Source: Allantophomopsis cytisporea (lineage: Eukaryota; Ascomycota; Leotiomycetes; Phacidiales; Phacidiaceae). Taken from it: DNA of 64,000 bases. Where the stretch lies: assembly GCA_024752435.1 (NCBI GenBank), contig CP103023.1:186001-250000 (forward strand), read 5' to 3'. Position 1 is the stretch's first letter; every line of letters starts with the position of its first letter. Below the pieces are notes generated by a model, which saw only the letters and a program-made list of their open reading frames with translations, did no database searches and had not been told where the DNA came from. The position numbers were made by a program, and so were the translations under genes. Below are positions 34,974 through 47,802 of this stretch, piece by piece.

Positions 34974-35005
34974 TGTACATAGTACTGTACATAGTACTAT
35001 GTACA
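34974..35005. repeat. 12-bp direct repeat with overlapping inverted copy
   Basis: TGTACATAGTAC occurs at 34974-34985 and again at 34986-34997. Its reverse complement GTACTATGTACA occupies 34994-35005, so the 3' half can fold back on either copy. Confidence 0.85.
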
Positions 35006-35262
35006 ATATTATGTGTGTACCAGGTCGATCTTTACCTTTCCCTTTCCATGTGCTGAGCGTTGCTTTACTCCATTGAAATTGGAAGAGCCCACGGATATGG
35101 TTTGGCAATCTGTAAGGCACATGTATTTCCGGTTCTGGAGATGGAATCACGAGGTCATGCCTTGTTGGAACTGGAGATATGCTGTTTCGGGTTAATATGG
35201 TGCATCGATACTTTTGTTTGGAGCCATTTTAGATCAATCCGCACTGGATATGGATTGGATTG

Positions 35263-35292
35263 GGACTTGGACTTGGACTTGGACTTGGACTT
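35263..35292. repeat. (GGACTT)5 hexamer repeat
   Basis: Five perfect GGACTT units; degenerate TGGATT units precede them. Confidence 0.9.
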
Positions 35293-35754
35293 GGATTTTT
35301 GGTTTTGGAGTTTCTGTCCGGCGATGTGCTCTTATCGCCTAGGTAGGGGTAGTGGCTAGGGTAGTGTACGTCACATGCCTGCCAATTGCGGGTATCAGGG
35401 TATTGCTCCGGAAGAATTGTTGCAATCCATCCAGGTTTTTTTTATCATTTTTTCCATCATTTTTTTTCAATGGATCAGAAAAGTTTGTAAAGATATTTCA
35501 AAGGGGATGGAGGGGCGGAACGAGAGAATGGAGGAATGGAAGGGGTTTCCACTGCGTACATGTATGCATACGTAGAATGCAAAGGAGAAGATTGAGTTGA
35601 GAATGACGTTGGGTGCGTGAATAGTGACCAGCTGAATGAATGAAAGAGAAGAGAGCTGACTACCTTGATGATGACCGCATTTGGAAGTGATTGATTATAA
35701 AGAGTGAGGTATCAAAGAAGAAATAGAGAAAGGGAGTATCAACTTGTGATATAG

Positions 35755-35780
35755 AGAGATATATATATATATATATCTCT
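35755..35780. repeat. 26-bp perfect palindrome with (AT)9 core
   Basis: AGAG, nine AT units, CTCT. The whole segment equals its own reverse complement and could extrude as a cruciform. Confidence 0.85.
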
Positions 35781-36609
35781 GCCGGATCAATACTATCTAC
35801 CTACCTCATCCTAAGATACAGAGTCCTACATACAGAGATACCTACCCAGGTATCTTTGCCCTTCGCATCTCTAGCGTGCTGGTGGCTGGCTCATCTCATA
35901 CTTATCTCCCTTGTTGAAGGCGGTGACGGGTGTTTCTTCCAGGCACTCACTTAGTGTCGGTGGCAGAAAGCGATTGTCGGACAAATGAGCGACAAGCCTT
36001 CACCACATGTCCATTCTAAAGGACTGTTCCCTCTCGTAGACAAATAGCCAAGCAGACCCTCTCTCTCCGGCGGACAAACGAAGCTCATCATTCATTGTCC
36101 AATGTCTTGAGTAATTCGACGCATCCGTTCACTTCCAAACAATCTATACGATCATCAAACGAAGTGCACAACTCTCCCTTTCCAACTGTCCTCCTTCTCC
36201 ATCTCCAGCTCCACCGGTCTGCTTGATCCTCTTCCCAATCGTCATATCTCCAACAGGAAGAGGGGAGAACCTACACATTACCCACCCAAAAAAAAAAACA
36301 CACAGTCCAACCACCAAAGCCCTAGGTCAGATCACTGACCTCATATTATTCACGGTGTCCTTCAAACTCATTCTTGTTCTGTCACAAACCCAATCCTCTT
36401 GTACCAGCGTTCGACGCCTATATGGCTGAATTATTCTTCGATCAAAGGAACAGTATTTCATTTGTATCACCTCTCTATTACCGTCTGTAACCGAGGCCCC
36501 AACCCACGACTTCACATCATCATATTTTGGATGATAAACTTGATTGATAACCACTCGTTGTCATTCCTTCTCAAAGCTATAGCCTAGCTCTTCATTCTTC
36601 TTCTTCATC

Positions 36610-39600
36610 ATGAAGTTCGGTCGCAAGTGAGTACATTAATCCACTATTTGCCCTGCCAGTCTCCGCCTTAGCGTCATCTACTCATACTATCTTATAGTTT
36701 GCCCCGAAACCAGGTACCGGAATGGTCCTCCGCATATATCAACTATAAAGGCTTGAAGAAACTTATCAAAGCAGCCGCCGAATCAGTCAAGGCAGGACAA
36801 GAGGTCGACCTTGCTGGTACCTATACCAGTTCCCAACCCCCAACGGCTCCACTGACCCATCCCAGAATTCTTCTACTCGCTCGATAGAAACCTCGAAGAT
36901 GTCGATGCATTTTATAATAAGAAATTCTCAGAGTCAGCTCGAAGACTCAAACTCCTACAAGATCGTTATGGAAAGAATCTGGCCGTTAACGAGGAGCTGG
37001 ATCGCGATGAGGTGGAGGAATTGATGGGTGCTCTTTTGGAACTTCGAGGTCAACTGAGAAAGCTTTCCTGGTTCGGTGAGGTCAATCGCCGTGGTTTTCT
37101 GAAGATCACCAAGAAATTGGATAAGAAGGTTCCGAACACTATCACCCAGCAGAGATATCTTGGTTCCAAGGTGGACCCTAGACCATTTGCTACAAATGCC
37201 GCTCTTGGGAAGGCCATGATTACCATCAACGATTGGCTTTCTTCCCTGGGTGACGCGAAGAATGATGACGCCAAGTCTGTTCACTCGACACACTCTATGA
37301 AGCGTGTCTCTTCGAGAACAATTCTCAGCTTGCCTCATGGTCTTCTCGATACCGTTGACCAAGCTGTACGTAATGATGATGTATCCACACTCAAAGAGAC
37401 ACTTCTGGAAGCCAACATCGAAGAGACAGATCCGGCCATGCAGAAGCTGTTGGTCAACCTCTTGCAACGATCAATTTCTTGCAAGTCCATGGTCTGCATT
37501 GATTTCTTGCTCAGCAAGGTCAAGTCACTTGATGAAGCAGATGATATCAATAAACGAAACTGTCTGCATCGCCTAGTCATTTCTATCGGCCGCGCTAAGA
37601 CTACAGAGCAGCAGGGTAACGTCACTAAAGCTGCTATGATCACGGAGGCTGCGAACCAGTACATCACACCTGCAGCGTCGCCATTGCCTGTACCGCCCAC
37701 TAGTAATCTCAAGGAGACGGAAGGTCTTTTGAGCATGAATGATCCATCTGTAAAATTACTGTCTGATCTTCTTGACAAGCTAGAGCCACATCAGCGTCCT
37801 GCTCTCAGTACCAAGGATTCATACGGCCGCTTGCCTCTTCACTATGCTGCTCAGTTTGGATTTGTCGTTATTTGCGAACTGGTCATGCGTCATATGCAAG
37901 CCTGGGGCCAGTTTAATGTTGAGAACGGCATTGATGCTCCAGAATGGCAGGATAACGAAGGTCTTGCTCCACTGCATTTGAGTGTGGTTGGAGGTCACCC
38001 CCTTACTACTAAGGCACTTCTCGATGCCGAGAACTGGCAGGGAACAAGTGATCAAAAAGCGGCTATGCGAAAGCACATCTCAAAGTCAAGTGCGGTTCTC
38101 GCTCTGGCTACGAAGGCAAATCTCACGGTGATAGTGAAGTTGCTTGTTGAAGCTGGTGTAGATATTGATTGGCAAGACCAAACTGGCGAAACAGCACTTC
38201 ATATTGCTGCTCGTTTTGGCCACGAAGAATGTGCAAGGATCTTGCTTGATGGTTACAATGGTTACTACGCCAATATTGAACTCGCAGAGAAGTCCTTTTC
38301 TTGGACTCCGTTGCACGTTGCCGCTGTTGACGGACACTACGATGTTCTGGTACTCCTTGTTAATCGCGGTGCCGATATTACTAAAACGGATGCATCTGGA
38401 TGGACAGCCAAAGAGCATGCTGCTCTCAGAGGTCATATGGATATTGCTGATTTTTTGGCCGAACACGATAATGATCCTCACGAGCAGACTAGTTCCGATT
38501 CTGAGGATTCAGCAACGAATCCTTCTGATCCACCATCGGTATCCTCTTTGGAGAAGAGTCGTTCGACTATCCACAGCAGTGCTGTGAAGACCACTGAACC
38601 AGTCAAGACGTTCGGACATAGATACTTGACAGATCAGAGTATGGTTCTTGTCAGTTTAGGGTCTATGGATATGCGAAAAGACGTTCAAGCTGTTACTCTA
38701 GATCGTATTCCTATGACTGAGGCTCATTCAACCCTTCTTGACACAGCTCTTTCTGTTGTAGTCTCAGCAACTGGTGCACAAGGCGAGCCAAGCATTATCG
38801 ATCTTCCAGTCCAAGACAACATCTCCACTGATCCTATCGTCTTTACAACCAAAGATCTTAGCAAAGTCAAGCTCCTCTTTGACATTGTTCCTACCTATTC
38901 TGGAAACCCAGACTACAAGGTTGGTCGAGGTGTTGCTCTCCTCTCTAGCATCAAGCCCAACATTGGAGTCAAGCGTATGAACCTCCAGGGAGATGTTAGC
39001 GTTCCAATCATGGCAGCTAGCACACTTGAAGTCATCGGATCCGTAAACTTCAACTTCCTCGTCATCACTCCCTTCTCCCATCCAAACATGGAAATCACTG
39101 AGAAGCAAACCTACTGGAAGTCCACCTCAACAACCCGCGTCATCGGCCACCGTGGTCTCGGCAAGAACCATCCTTCCTTTAAATCTCTCCAACTTGGAGA
39201 GAATACCCTTCAATCCTTCATCGCTGCCGCCAATCTGGGCGCAAACTACGTCGAGTTTGACGTCCAGCTGACAAAGGACCACGTCCCGGTAATCTATCAC
39301 GACTTCCTTGTCTCAGAAACCGGCATCGACGCCCCAGTTCACACCCTCACTCTCGAGCAGTTCCTGCACGTCAATTCTCAAAACCCACGCCCTTCACGAC
39401 CCACTTCGCCGCGGGGCGCGAAAGAAGACCCGCAGATTGCGAGAGTGAGGGGTCCGGACCCCCATCGTCAGCGCAGTCAGTCTCTGAGCACCCTTGAGGT
39501 GGAGCATGATCACATGGAGGAGCGCATGAAGCACACGCGCGATTTCAAGGCGAATGGATACAAGGGCAACTCACGTGGCAAATTCATTCAGGCACCATTC

Positions 39601-40226
39601 ACAACGCTTGAAGAGATGTTCGTCAAACTACCACAGAATGTCGGCTTCAACATCGAGATGAAATACCCCATGCTGCACGAGTCCGAAGAGCACGAGATGG
39701 ATACCTATGCCGTCGAACTCAACTCCTTCGTCGACACTGTACTCAAGAAGGTCTACGATCTTGGCAAGAAGCGCGATATTCTCTTCTCGAGCTTCAACCC
39801 CGACATCTGCCTCTTACTCAGCTTCAAGCAGCCGAGCATCCCAATCCTGTTCCTCACGGACGCTGGTACCAGTCCTGTCGGCGATATCAGGGCTAGTTCG
39901 TTGCAGGAGGCCATCCGTTTCGCCAGTCGCTGGAATCTTCTCGGCGTCGTGAGTGCCGCTGAGCCTCTTTGTAATAGTCCGAGACTCGTCAGAGTCGTCA
40001 AGGAGAGTGGTTTGGTTTGTGTTAGTTATGGTGTGCTCAATAATGACCCTATCAGGGTGCAGGTTCGTCTTCCCTTCTTCCTTGATTTATGTGTGTTCAT
40101 TGAGCTAATTTTGCGCAGCAACAAGTTAAGGAGGGCATCGATGCTGTCATTGTCGATTCTGTCCTCGCTATTCGTAAGGGTCTTACGGAGAAGGCGGGGG
40201 CTTTGGGGAAGATTGTGGAGGGGTAG
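36610..40226 (+). CDS. GDE1: Glycerophosphocholine phosphodiesterase GDE1 (SPX-ankyrin-GDPD)
   Basis: Four exons: 36610-36626, 36698-36816, 36866-40062, 40119-40226; 1146 residues. Hydrolyses glycerophosphocholine to choline and glycerol-3-phosphate in the cytosol, providing phosphate and choline. The SPX domain is at 1-170: MKFGRN, then PEWSSAYINYKGLKKLIK with the basic inositol-pyrophosphate-sensing surface. Ankyrin repeats lie at about 360-580 (GRLPLHYAAQFG, TPLHVAAVDGHYDVL). The GDPD domain starts at IGHRGLGKN (His 807), with GENTLQSF, VEFDVQLTKD and PVIYHD, so catalytic residues appear intact. That favours GDE1 over the related PHO81/NUC-2, whose GDPD is degenerate. A basic linker interrupts the GDPD domain (about 890-940). 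Exon 1 encodes only five full codons. Confidence 0.93.
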
Positions 40227-41579
40227 GTTAGGTTAGGAGTGCTTTGTTGAATTTGGAGATGTTTTAGCATCTTGTGATGTTATCTGCAGATTTTGCGGAT
40301 TTGCTTTGCGTTTGAGCTGTTCTGTTCTGTTTATAGATATCTGCAGGGCGCATTGGGCATTAGGATTGCGATTGAGCATTTGAGGGACGTTTTGGGATGC
40401 GATCTTGGGCATTCTTGAGTGTGAGGAGGGTTGTGAGGTGGATAGAGAGATGTCAGAGTATATGCTGAGGCATAGATCAGATGCATACGTATATTGGCTA
40501 GATTCAACACCTGGGCAATGAAAACCGGCGGATTTTTGATGGGGAGTTCTTACTCTTCTTCATTGATTGCTCACAACCATCATTCTGTGTACTTGTGTTT
40601 GATATGCGGAACATTGTTATGCTGAGCTGATTGAGATTTGTGAAGGGGTGGGGTTGGGGTAGATTGATTTGGATTGTGCATTTGGAATGATTTTGTATAG
40701 ATGAAATGAACGTGTGACATCTCTTTACACCCAGGACACTCAAGGGTACAAAAAAAGATCTAATTAGGGCACCACCGTTCATGTCTGAGTTTCCGAGTCT
40801 AGAGATACTCAGACTGAGCAACGCAGAAGCACAATACAGTATTCGTATGTGTCATAGTCGCCCACTTAGCCCAGCTAGACATAAGAATCGTCGACAGCCA
40901 AAGATTCCCTGATGAAGCGTTCAATCTGCCTCTTCCGCTCCCATATAGTCTAACATTGGTCGAGACTGCTTGACGGCGAACCTCAAGAGCCCTATCGATT
41001 GGTGGCCAGGGACGCTAGAGGGGATATCTCTGAAAAACGTGAATCTCACACACATCGCCCGGCAAGAATGGTTAAATTTCAATCCTTCAGTGCACGATGC
41101 TGATCATGGCCATGCACGATGACCAGTTCTTTCGATGTGCCTGTAGAATTACTGACCATACCCCGCCACCCCACTGCTTCGCATGTGCCGAGGTGAGATC
41201 TCTTGGCTTGCGGGCGTCCGCCGTTGAAGTCATCCCGCGTTGTGCTTGATGTGCTTGAGGTGTTTGCTTGTTCGTGTCGTGGTGCGCTACTGTGGTACTT
41301 AGTTGCGATACGAGGTTGTGGGGTTTGGCGGGTTCGGTTGTGGATGGTGTTGGATGGTGATGATGTTTATGATTATGGGTGAGGCGAGAAAGGAAAGGTA
41401 TTTGTGTATTTGTGTATTTGTGTATGTATGTATGTATGTACCTCCCTCGTATAAGGTAACTTGACTGCTGCATCTTTGAAGTGTCATTTTCATGGATGGT
41501 CACATAGAATACGTACACAAGCGTTGAAGTATATCGCATCTTACCTGACCTTCCTACTCACACGTTACATTGCTCGCTG

Positions 41580-41580
<1 letters not shown>

Positions 41581-41610
<30 letters not shown>
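41581..41610. repeat. (ATC)10 microsatellite
   Basis: Ten perfect ATC units. Confidence 0.95.
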
Positions 41611-41840
41611 TTCATCACTCTTCTACAGAATTAAGCTTCACTTTACCCTCACTTAACCTCAGTCTTCGTAAAATAAGCCCATTGTTAACTTCAGCCTCAG
41701 CCCTAGATAGTTAGGCAGTGGCGCAGGGGTTCGTACTCGCCAAATTAGACAAGGACCCTTTCCCTGCGACTGACTTTGCTTAGGGCTGTGAGGCGGGTCT
41801 CGTATTGGTATTGGTCGTCCCTCGTTCTAATTTTGCCCTC

Positions 41841-41883
<43 letters not shown>
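41841..41883. repeat. (TGT)14 microsatellite
   Basis: 43 nt of uninterrupted TGT/GTT repeat. It is the longest perfect microsatellite seen in the window. Confidence 0.95.
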
Positions 41884-42471
41884 ACTGTGTCTGGCAGATT
41901 TATGGCCTTTTCCATGGGTTCAGTCGAAAAGGAGATCACGTTTTTACATATATCCCCGCCAGAATTAATCATGACTAGGCTATCGTGGTGTCGGGTTGCA
42001 TGTCCCCATTCCTTGGGTTTGAGTTTACCGTAGCCACGTTGGTGAATACCAACGAAATGATGTTTCAGGGTCTTGTCCTTTCGACGATATGGTTGAATGA
42101 ATGGCATTGTATTGCGGCCTACTTCTGGTAGACAACATCGTGAGTATCAGGAGGCGCTGGTAAGGAGAAGCATGCTCCAGAGGTAGTATTATTTCAACAT
42201 TTCGTATGCATCTCTTCCATCAATGTTGCATCGATCACCCAACATTTCCCCGAAGAAAAAAACGCCCGGATGCGTCAAAATGCCAAGCCTGATCCATCTC
42301 ACGTATCCTTCAACGCCATTCAAGCGACATTGCCAGCTCGAGCTATGTTGGAGCTTATACGAGAACTGATCTAACCCCTAAAGCTAAGATAGCCTTTGCT
42401 GAAATCACCGACGCCAACACCAACACCAACCTCCTACTGCTTCAGCCTCATGTTACTGAATGCCGGCCATG

Positions 42472-42477
42472 TATAAA
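42472..42477 (+). promoter_or_regulatory. TATA box of the GMC oxidoreductase gene
   Basis: TATAAA lies 70 bp upstream of the start codon at 42547, a reasonable distance for a short fungal 5'UTR. Confidence 0.5.
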
Positions 42478-42546
42478 GACATCGGCGCAGGCCCTCGTCA
42501 TGGTCTCTGTATACCCCAACGCTCTTTCCCGCTCTCATAGCCTACC

Positions 42547-44247
42547 ATGCATATTCCTAATCTCGCCGCCGTTGCCCCAGTCTTGAGTGCCGCTGCTGGC
42601 GACTGGACATCACAGCAATATGATGCTATTGTTGTGGGCGCTGGACCAGCTGGAATCATCGGTATACTCATCACACTTTCAATTTTGAAATTTGAATTTC
42701 ACTAATATTCAAAAGTTGCAACCCGCATGGCAGAGGCCAATCTTTCAACTCTACTGATTGAAGGAGGTGGTGCATCCTATGGAATTACGGGAGGAAACTT
42801 AACAGAACGACGTCCCGAATGGTTGGAGGGAACAAACTTAACCCGCACAGACGTTCCAGGTTTCTATAAGTCCATCTTTACGGATGGAGGAAACCTGACT
42901 TGCGGCTCTTTGACAAATGTCTTCGGTGGATGCACTATCGGAGGCTGCTCAGCCATCAACGCAGGTCTCTTCTTCGAGCCACCAGCATCTGATTGGGATC
43001 TGTACCACCCAGAAGGCTGGAAGTCAGAGGATATGGCTTCCGCCATCTCCAAGCTGTACGCCAGGCAGCCCTCTACTGACCTTACCTCAATGGATCACCA
43101 CCGCTACCTGCAAACTGGCTATGATGCCGCACGCTCTTGGCTCGTTGACGCTCTCGGATTTGCCGATGTAGACATCAACGCCGAAGCCGCTCTCAAGACC
43201 GAGGTTTTTGGCCGTCCAATCTTCGACTACGCGAACGGCCAACGTGGTGGCCCGGTCACCACATACCTTCAAGACGCCCTCCAGCTACCTACCTTCACGC
43301 TGCAAAGCGGTGTGCGCGTTCTCCGCGTCGCCCACGATGCAGGTGTCGCTACCGGTGTAGTCATTTCCCTTGATGGCGCAGAAGCTACCGTCAACCTCAC
43401 CTCCACCGGCCGCGTGATTGTGTCCGCCGGTGCAATCCAGAGCCCAAGTCTGCTCATGCACTCCGGCATTGGCCCGGCATCCGATTTGACCGCACTCGCG
43501 GCTTCAGGACACTTGGACATCCCAGCTGAAAACTGGGTCAACTCATCAGCCATCGGCGCAGGCCTCTTCGACAACCCAAACACTTTCATTGAGCTTACCG
43601 CGCCATCTCTCGAGGCCTTCACCTACAGCTACGCCGCCCCACTAGCCAGCGACCAGGAACTATACCTGACCAACCGCTCGGGCCCCTATTCCTTCGCCTC
43701 AGAGACAAGTGTCTTCTGGGACACATTCAACCGCACCGACGGCACCATGGCCGCCTTCCAGGGAACCATCGACAGCGCGGGCTACACCGATTTCAACGAC
43801 AACCAAACCATCACCCTGAACATCTACGGTACCTCCGGGCTCGGCTCCCGCGGCGCTGTCATCCTCGACTCCAACGGTATCCCCGGCCCCAGCGCCGACA
43901 CGTACTACTCGGTCGCCTCCGACGCCCAGGAGATCGCCGCCTTCATCGCCAAGATCTTCGCCGGCCTCCCGCAGACGTCGCTCACGCCGCTGAACATCGC
44001 TCAGAATGCGTCCGTCGAGGATATCACGGATTACATCTCCACTTCTAGCGCCTATGCGCGCGGCATGACCAACCACTTCAGTAGCAGTTGTGCTATCGGC
44101 AGCTGTGTGGATACACAGGCGCGTGTGATCGGCACGACGAATGTCCACGTCGTTGACGCGAGCATTCTGCAGCCTTTGACCGTCAACCCGCAGTTTGGTG
44201 TCATGGCTGCTGCTGAGAGGGCTGTAGAGTTGATTTTGGGGGCTTGA
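42547..44247 (+). CDS. GMC oxidoreductase (cellobiose-dehydrogenase flavodomain-like)
   Basis: Two exons, 42547-42661 and 42716-44247; 548 residues. FAD-dependent oxidoreductase of the GMC superfamily (AA3). The N-terminus is short and Ala-rich and could be a weak signal peptide. The FAD Rossmann motif VVGAGPAG sits at about 33-40 and continues after the intron into the LLIEGGG strand. GGCSAINAG marks the flavin-binding motif. The C-terminal catalytic region reads NHFSSSCAIG and then VDASILQPLTVNPQ, with the expected His and Asn. The PSTD..DHHRYLQ segment resembles the flavin domain of cellobiose dehydrogenase, but no cytochrome domain is encoded upstream. Substrate unknown; a sugar or oligosaccharide is plausible by family. 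A TATA box lies 70 bp upstream. The second half is clearly more GC-rich than its flanks. Confidence 0.85.
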
Positions 44248-45854
44248 TTTCCTTGATGGAATGGGATTTGGAGTTGGGTCATGGTAAATTTATATTTTAG
44301 AATTTCATGTTTTTTTAATTTCATGATTTCTCTTTGCTTGTTTGCGCTTTGAGTTGTGGGGATGTGGGAGGTGTGGAATGGGGGTGTGGCTTTTGGCGTT
44401 TTGCTCTATGGAGGTGTTGTGATTTGAATACCCTTTGCATAAAGCGGATAGGACTTGGCTGGTTCGTTCGAAATACATATAAATCTACGAGTTTTTGCGA
44501 AGACAGAGAAGTCAGTGAAGTTTGAATATGGATTTAGCAATTTTATTTTGATATTATCATTGCACTCAAAGCCAGAATTTTTGCAATTTATATTTTTGGT
44601 TTTGATTTTATTTATTCTTTGTAACATTATCATTTTATCACCAACAATTTCTTGCTATACTTTCCCCTCTCCTTTTCTATCTTTTACTTCCTGCTTCTAA
44701 CTTCGCCGGAGATGCTTGAACTAATTCCGATTCGTGTTTTGTCTCTTTTCCTCCATAGTCCTAGATAACACAAGGCTGTTGATTGTTTAGCAAATTTCAT
44801 GTCACGTGTAATGCCTATTTTCAAGTGATAGCCGCAATAAAAGCGCATATATGCAAGTATGTGCAGTGACGATTTCATAAGATTGAAAGTGGTCATGTAC
44901 TCCTGAAATCTTGCATTAGGGCTTATCGACCATCTTTGGTGCTTCTTACCTGTTTGTCCTATTACTGGATCAGTTGTAAAGCTCGATCTGCAGTCCTATG
45001 CGATATTCATTTTTGTGCTTATATAGGCCACTTAGATACTAAGACGTACAAAGCTTCCGTATAGACTCAATGGTCACCTCCGGCTCGTACCATTCATTTT
45101 ATAGGCTAGTTAAGACCATAATGAAATTGTTTACTGGATTAATGTCAGATCACCTGTAGCGTTCATACGGGTAGGCAAGCAAGATATATAGCAATGGCTA
45201 ATTTCAAGCACACATCTAGTTGAAGTTTTATGAATCCGTGGCTCTCCTCTGTTCACACATGATCAAATATATCACTTAGATAGGTAGAGATGTACTCGAC
45301 TTCATTAGAAGAGGACACAACCAACAGTAATCAAGTCTGACGCATCAACCATACTTTGTTCCCACGTCGGACGTGCTATGCAATATACTCACTGATCGTA
45401 TCGCTCATTCGAGAGGTTCCCTTCTATTTTTATGTTTTACCAACAACTGTAGCACAGCAGCAGCTGCACGCAGCTTGAAAAACACGACTCACAACGCATT
45501 CCAACTTCTTGGTCCTGCCTACCTCAGACCGCGCGAGGTAGTCGCCGAAAAAGACTACGATAACTCGCCTATCTACTGGAGGTATCCTCTCTCACCTTCT
45601 AGACTACCTTGCGTTCAATCCAATCGAAAATCCAAACTTACCTGCTAGAAACACAGTCCCAGTTTCGCTGGATAATCACCTATGCCCAAAGCATCCCTTC
45701 AATGGTTTCACACGAAGTTCTTTGATCTTCAACATACGACACACTCCCAGTCCAAGACCTAGTATGTCGATGTCGACAATTGTCCATTCCCAAGAATCGT
45801 CTCTGCTTCGCATCATGCAGAAGATCGCTGACAAATGGCCCATAGCTCGTCAAA
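44248..45854. other. Intergenic, nothing recognised
   Basis: AT-rich 1.6 kb. Short frames (for example 45373-45648) lack any family feature. Confidence 0.4.
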
Positions 45855-46865
45855 ATGTCAATTCCACAGACCCCAAACCCTCTAGGATTTCTCAACATTC
45901 CATGTGAGCTTCAGGTAAAGATGCAAGGATACCTAGATCCTATCAGCTCGCTCATGTTTGGCCTTACCAACAAGTACTTCTACAACCTACACTGGGAAAA
46001 GCACGGTCCCATCCGCCTTGATGTCTATTTCTGCAAGACATGTCCGTGGAAAGGACTCTATCCAATCAGGCACAATGATATGGATATATCCTTGGACTGT
46101 GATGATAAAAATCTGTACCCTATCTGCCAAGATATCTATTCTGGTAAAGCTAGTCTTACATTTTCCGACGTCTATGACAATATAAGGGAGCCCTTAGAAA
46201 TTATGCCGACAGAAGGCCTTAAGAAATGTCAGGCTTGTCGTCGATACAAGCCTGACAACGACGAATCATGGGGTTTCAAGACACTCGATAGGATTTTTCT
46301 CAGTGGTTGGTGGCCTGCTGAATTCTGCGAGAAGATTGTTTGCCTTCCTTCATCTGCAGGGAGACCCGATCAAGATGACTTTGCAAAGCAGAATGTCTAT
46401 AGAGGCGCAAATACGTCAATGTCTAATCCGCTGCGCTACATGACATGCGCCGAGAGAGATTGCGCTTTCATGTTGACCATGAGAAAAGCTTCATGCCGTG
46501 TAACGCCTATAGATAACGCAATGATGCATGATCAAGACCCTTTTCAACCCGTTTGCAGGAGATGCAGGGCGCTAATTTTGGTCGAGGAGTTGCATTCACC
46601 TTCGTATAGAAACAGGAACTTCGACAGTGATTGGTGGTTAGGCGGACAAAAATCTCCCGAAATTCGAGACCCATTTGACACAGCACAGGCTCGAGGAAAC
46701 AAGATTACAGTTTTTCAGCTTAGAGATCGACAAGCTTTTGGTCAGGTGGAATCGGGTGCTTGGTCTCAGGAACTTGGTGAATTTACGCAGCAGTACGATC
46801 GCCGACTCTATGACTGCAAGGAATATCTGCTGAATCTAGGCTTAGCTGATGTATTCCCCCCCTGA
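45855..46865 (+). CDS. F-box-like Cys-rich protein
   Basis: Single exon, 336 residues. Residues 10-50 (FLNIPCELQVKMQGYLDPISSLMFGLTNKYFY, in two parts around the Pro) read like a degenerate F-box that could bind Skp1. Behind it are several Cys pairs: CKTC near 60, CQAC near 123, a CAERDC pair near 198 and CRRC near 236, suggesting metal-binding clusters. Proteins of this layout are abundant and fast-evolving in filamentous ascomycetes; substrates are unknown. No neighbour clarifies its role. Confidence 0.65.
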   Translation: MSIPQTPNPLGFLNIPCELQVKMQGYLDPISSLMFGLTNKYFYNLHWEKHGPIRLDVYFCKTCPWKGLYPIRHNDMDISLDCDDKNLYPICQDIYSGKASLTFSDVYDNIREPLEIMPTEGLKKCQACRRYKPDNDESWGFKTLDRIFLSGWWPAEFCEKIVCLPSSAGRPDQDDFAKQNVYRGANTSMSNPLRYMTCAERDCAFMLTMRKASCRVTPIDNAMMHDQDPFQPVCRRCRALILVEELHSPSYRNRNFDSDWWLGGQKSPEIRDPFDTAQARGNKITVFQLRDRQAFGQVESGAWSQELGEFTQQYDRRLYDCKEYLLNLGLADVFPP

Positions 46866-47802
46866 CGGCTTTCCGGATCCTCAGCAATTGATGACTGGCC
46901 ACGACACGCTGGTTGATGAGGATGCTATTTTTCAGTTACTAGATATTTAACGGATTAGAATCTTTAGTTGATCATCCGTGTCAACCATGGATAAGCTAGG
47001 ACAAGGGGATGCTTTAGGAGCCAACGCAGACATCAAGTTTAAGAAACAAGCTAGATTGTATGATGGAGCTGCTCAGTTTAGCATGATAGCGTTGATCTAC
47101 CGAAAATTGCCAAGAAGATGATCGCACAAAGCGGGATGTTTGATGGTGTATTAATATTCACTTGACTATATTACCGTAATTAACACCTCACAAACTACTT
47201 GCCCCAGTCCTGATTTGTTCATAAGTACTCACCGGCTCATTATCTTGCGCGTCGTAAATATGCTCATCTTGAATCGATCGGATGTGGAGCGGAGATGGAT
47301 ATAGTTCAGCAAGTTGAAGATATCGGGAGGGTATAAATGTTCATTAAGCCCAACACGAACCTGTCTAATCCGGCTTCTCGACCAGAAGCCTGACACAATA
47401 ATTCCGCTGATCAAAATATATGTGAATATTTAACATAGTGATGTCCAGTATCTTAAATACTAATGACCTTTGATGAAGAACTCGGCTCTACAACATCGAC
47501 GGGATATATGCCCCGGCCACCGTGAGGCAGTGACAAAGCATTGAATTGATACCCGAAATTGTATTTAGCTTCAGTTAGTATCTCCAACAGATGACACATG
47601 TGAGCAGATTGATTGCTCCGGCATACGCTGCTGCTTATTTGCCACGTTGCCTGCTTGTCTGAGGGTCCTACCCGTCCCCACAGGGCACCTTTACCACAAT
47701 CGCACGAGCCACTTCCACGTCGCTGATATTGACGACGCTGCAATATTATCCACAACTCCGCCAATCCGACAGCGAAAGTGGTGGTTGTGAATTTCTAACA
47801 TA

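Larger units (their letters stand above)
33516..36609. other. Long intergenic region with repeats and palindromes
   Basis: About 3.1 kb. A minus-strand open frame at 34427-34774 has a Ser/Thr/Pro-rich composition and no recognisable domain, so it is not called. The 3' end (about 36100-36600) is pyrimidine-rich and is probably the long leader of GDE1. Palindromes and a hexamer repeat are listed separately. Confidence 0.4.
40227..42546. other. Intergenic with trinucleotide repeats
   Basis: Flanks of GDE1 and of the GMC oxidoreductase. Tetranucleotide-like TATG/TGTATT runs at about 41400-41440 and two long trinucleotide arrays (listed separately). No gene supported. Confidence 0.4.

Noticed and set aside
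36610..40226. PHO81/NUC-2 cyclin-kinase inhibitor identity for the SPX-ankyrin protein
   Set aside because: The GDPD catalytic residues look intact and the N-terminus PEWSSAY fits GDE1 better.
41745..42107. Minus-strand frame with a poly-Thr tract
   Set aside because: Created by the (TGT)14 microsatellite.
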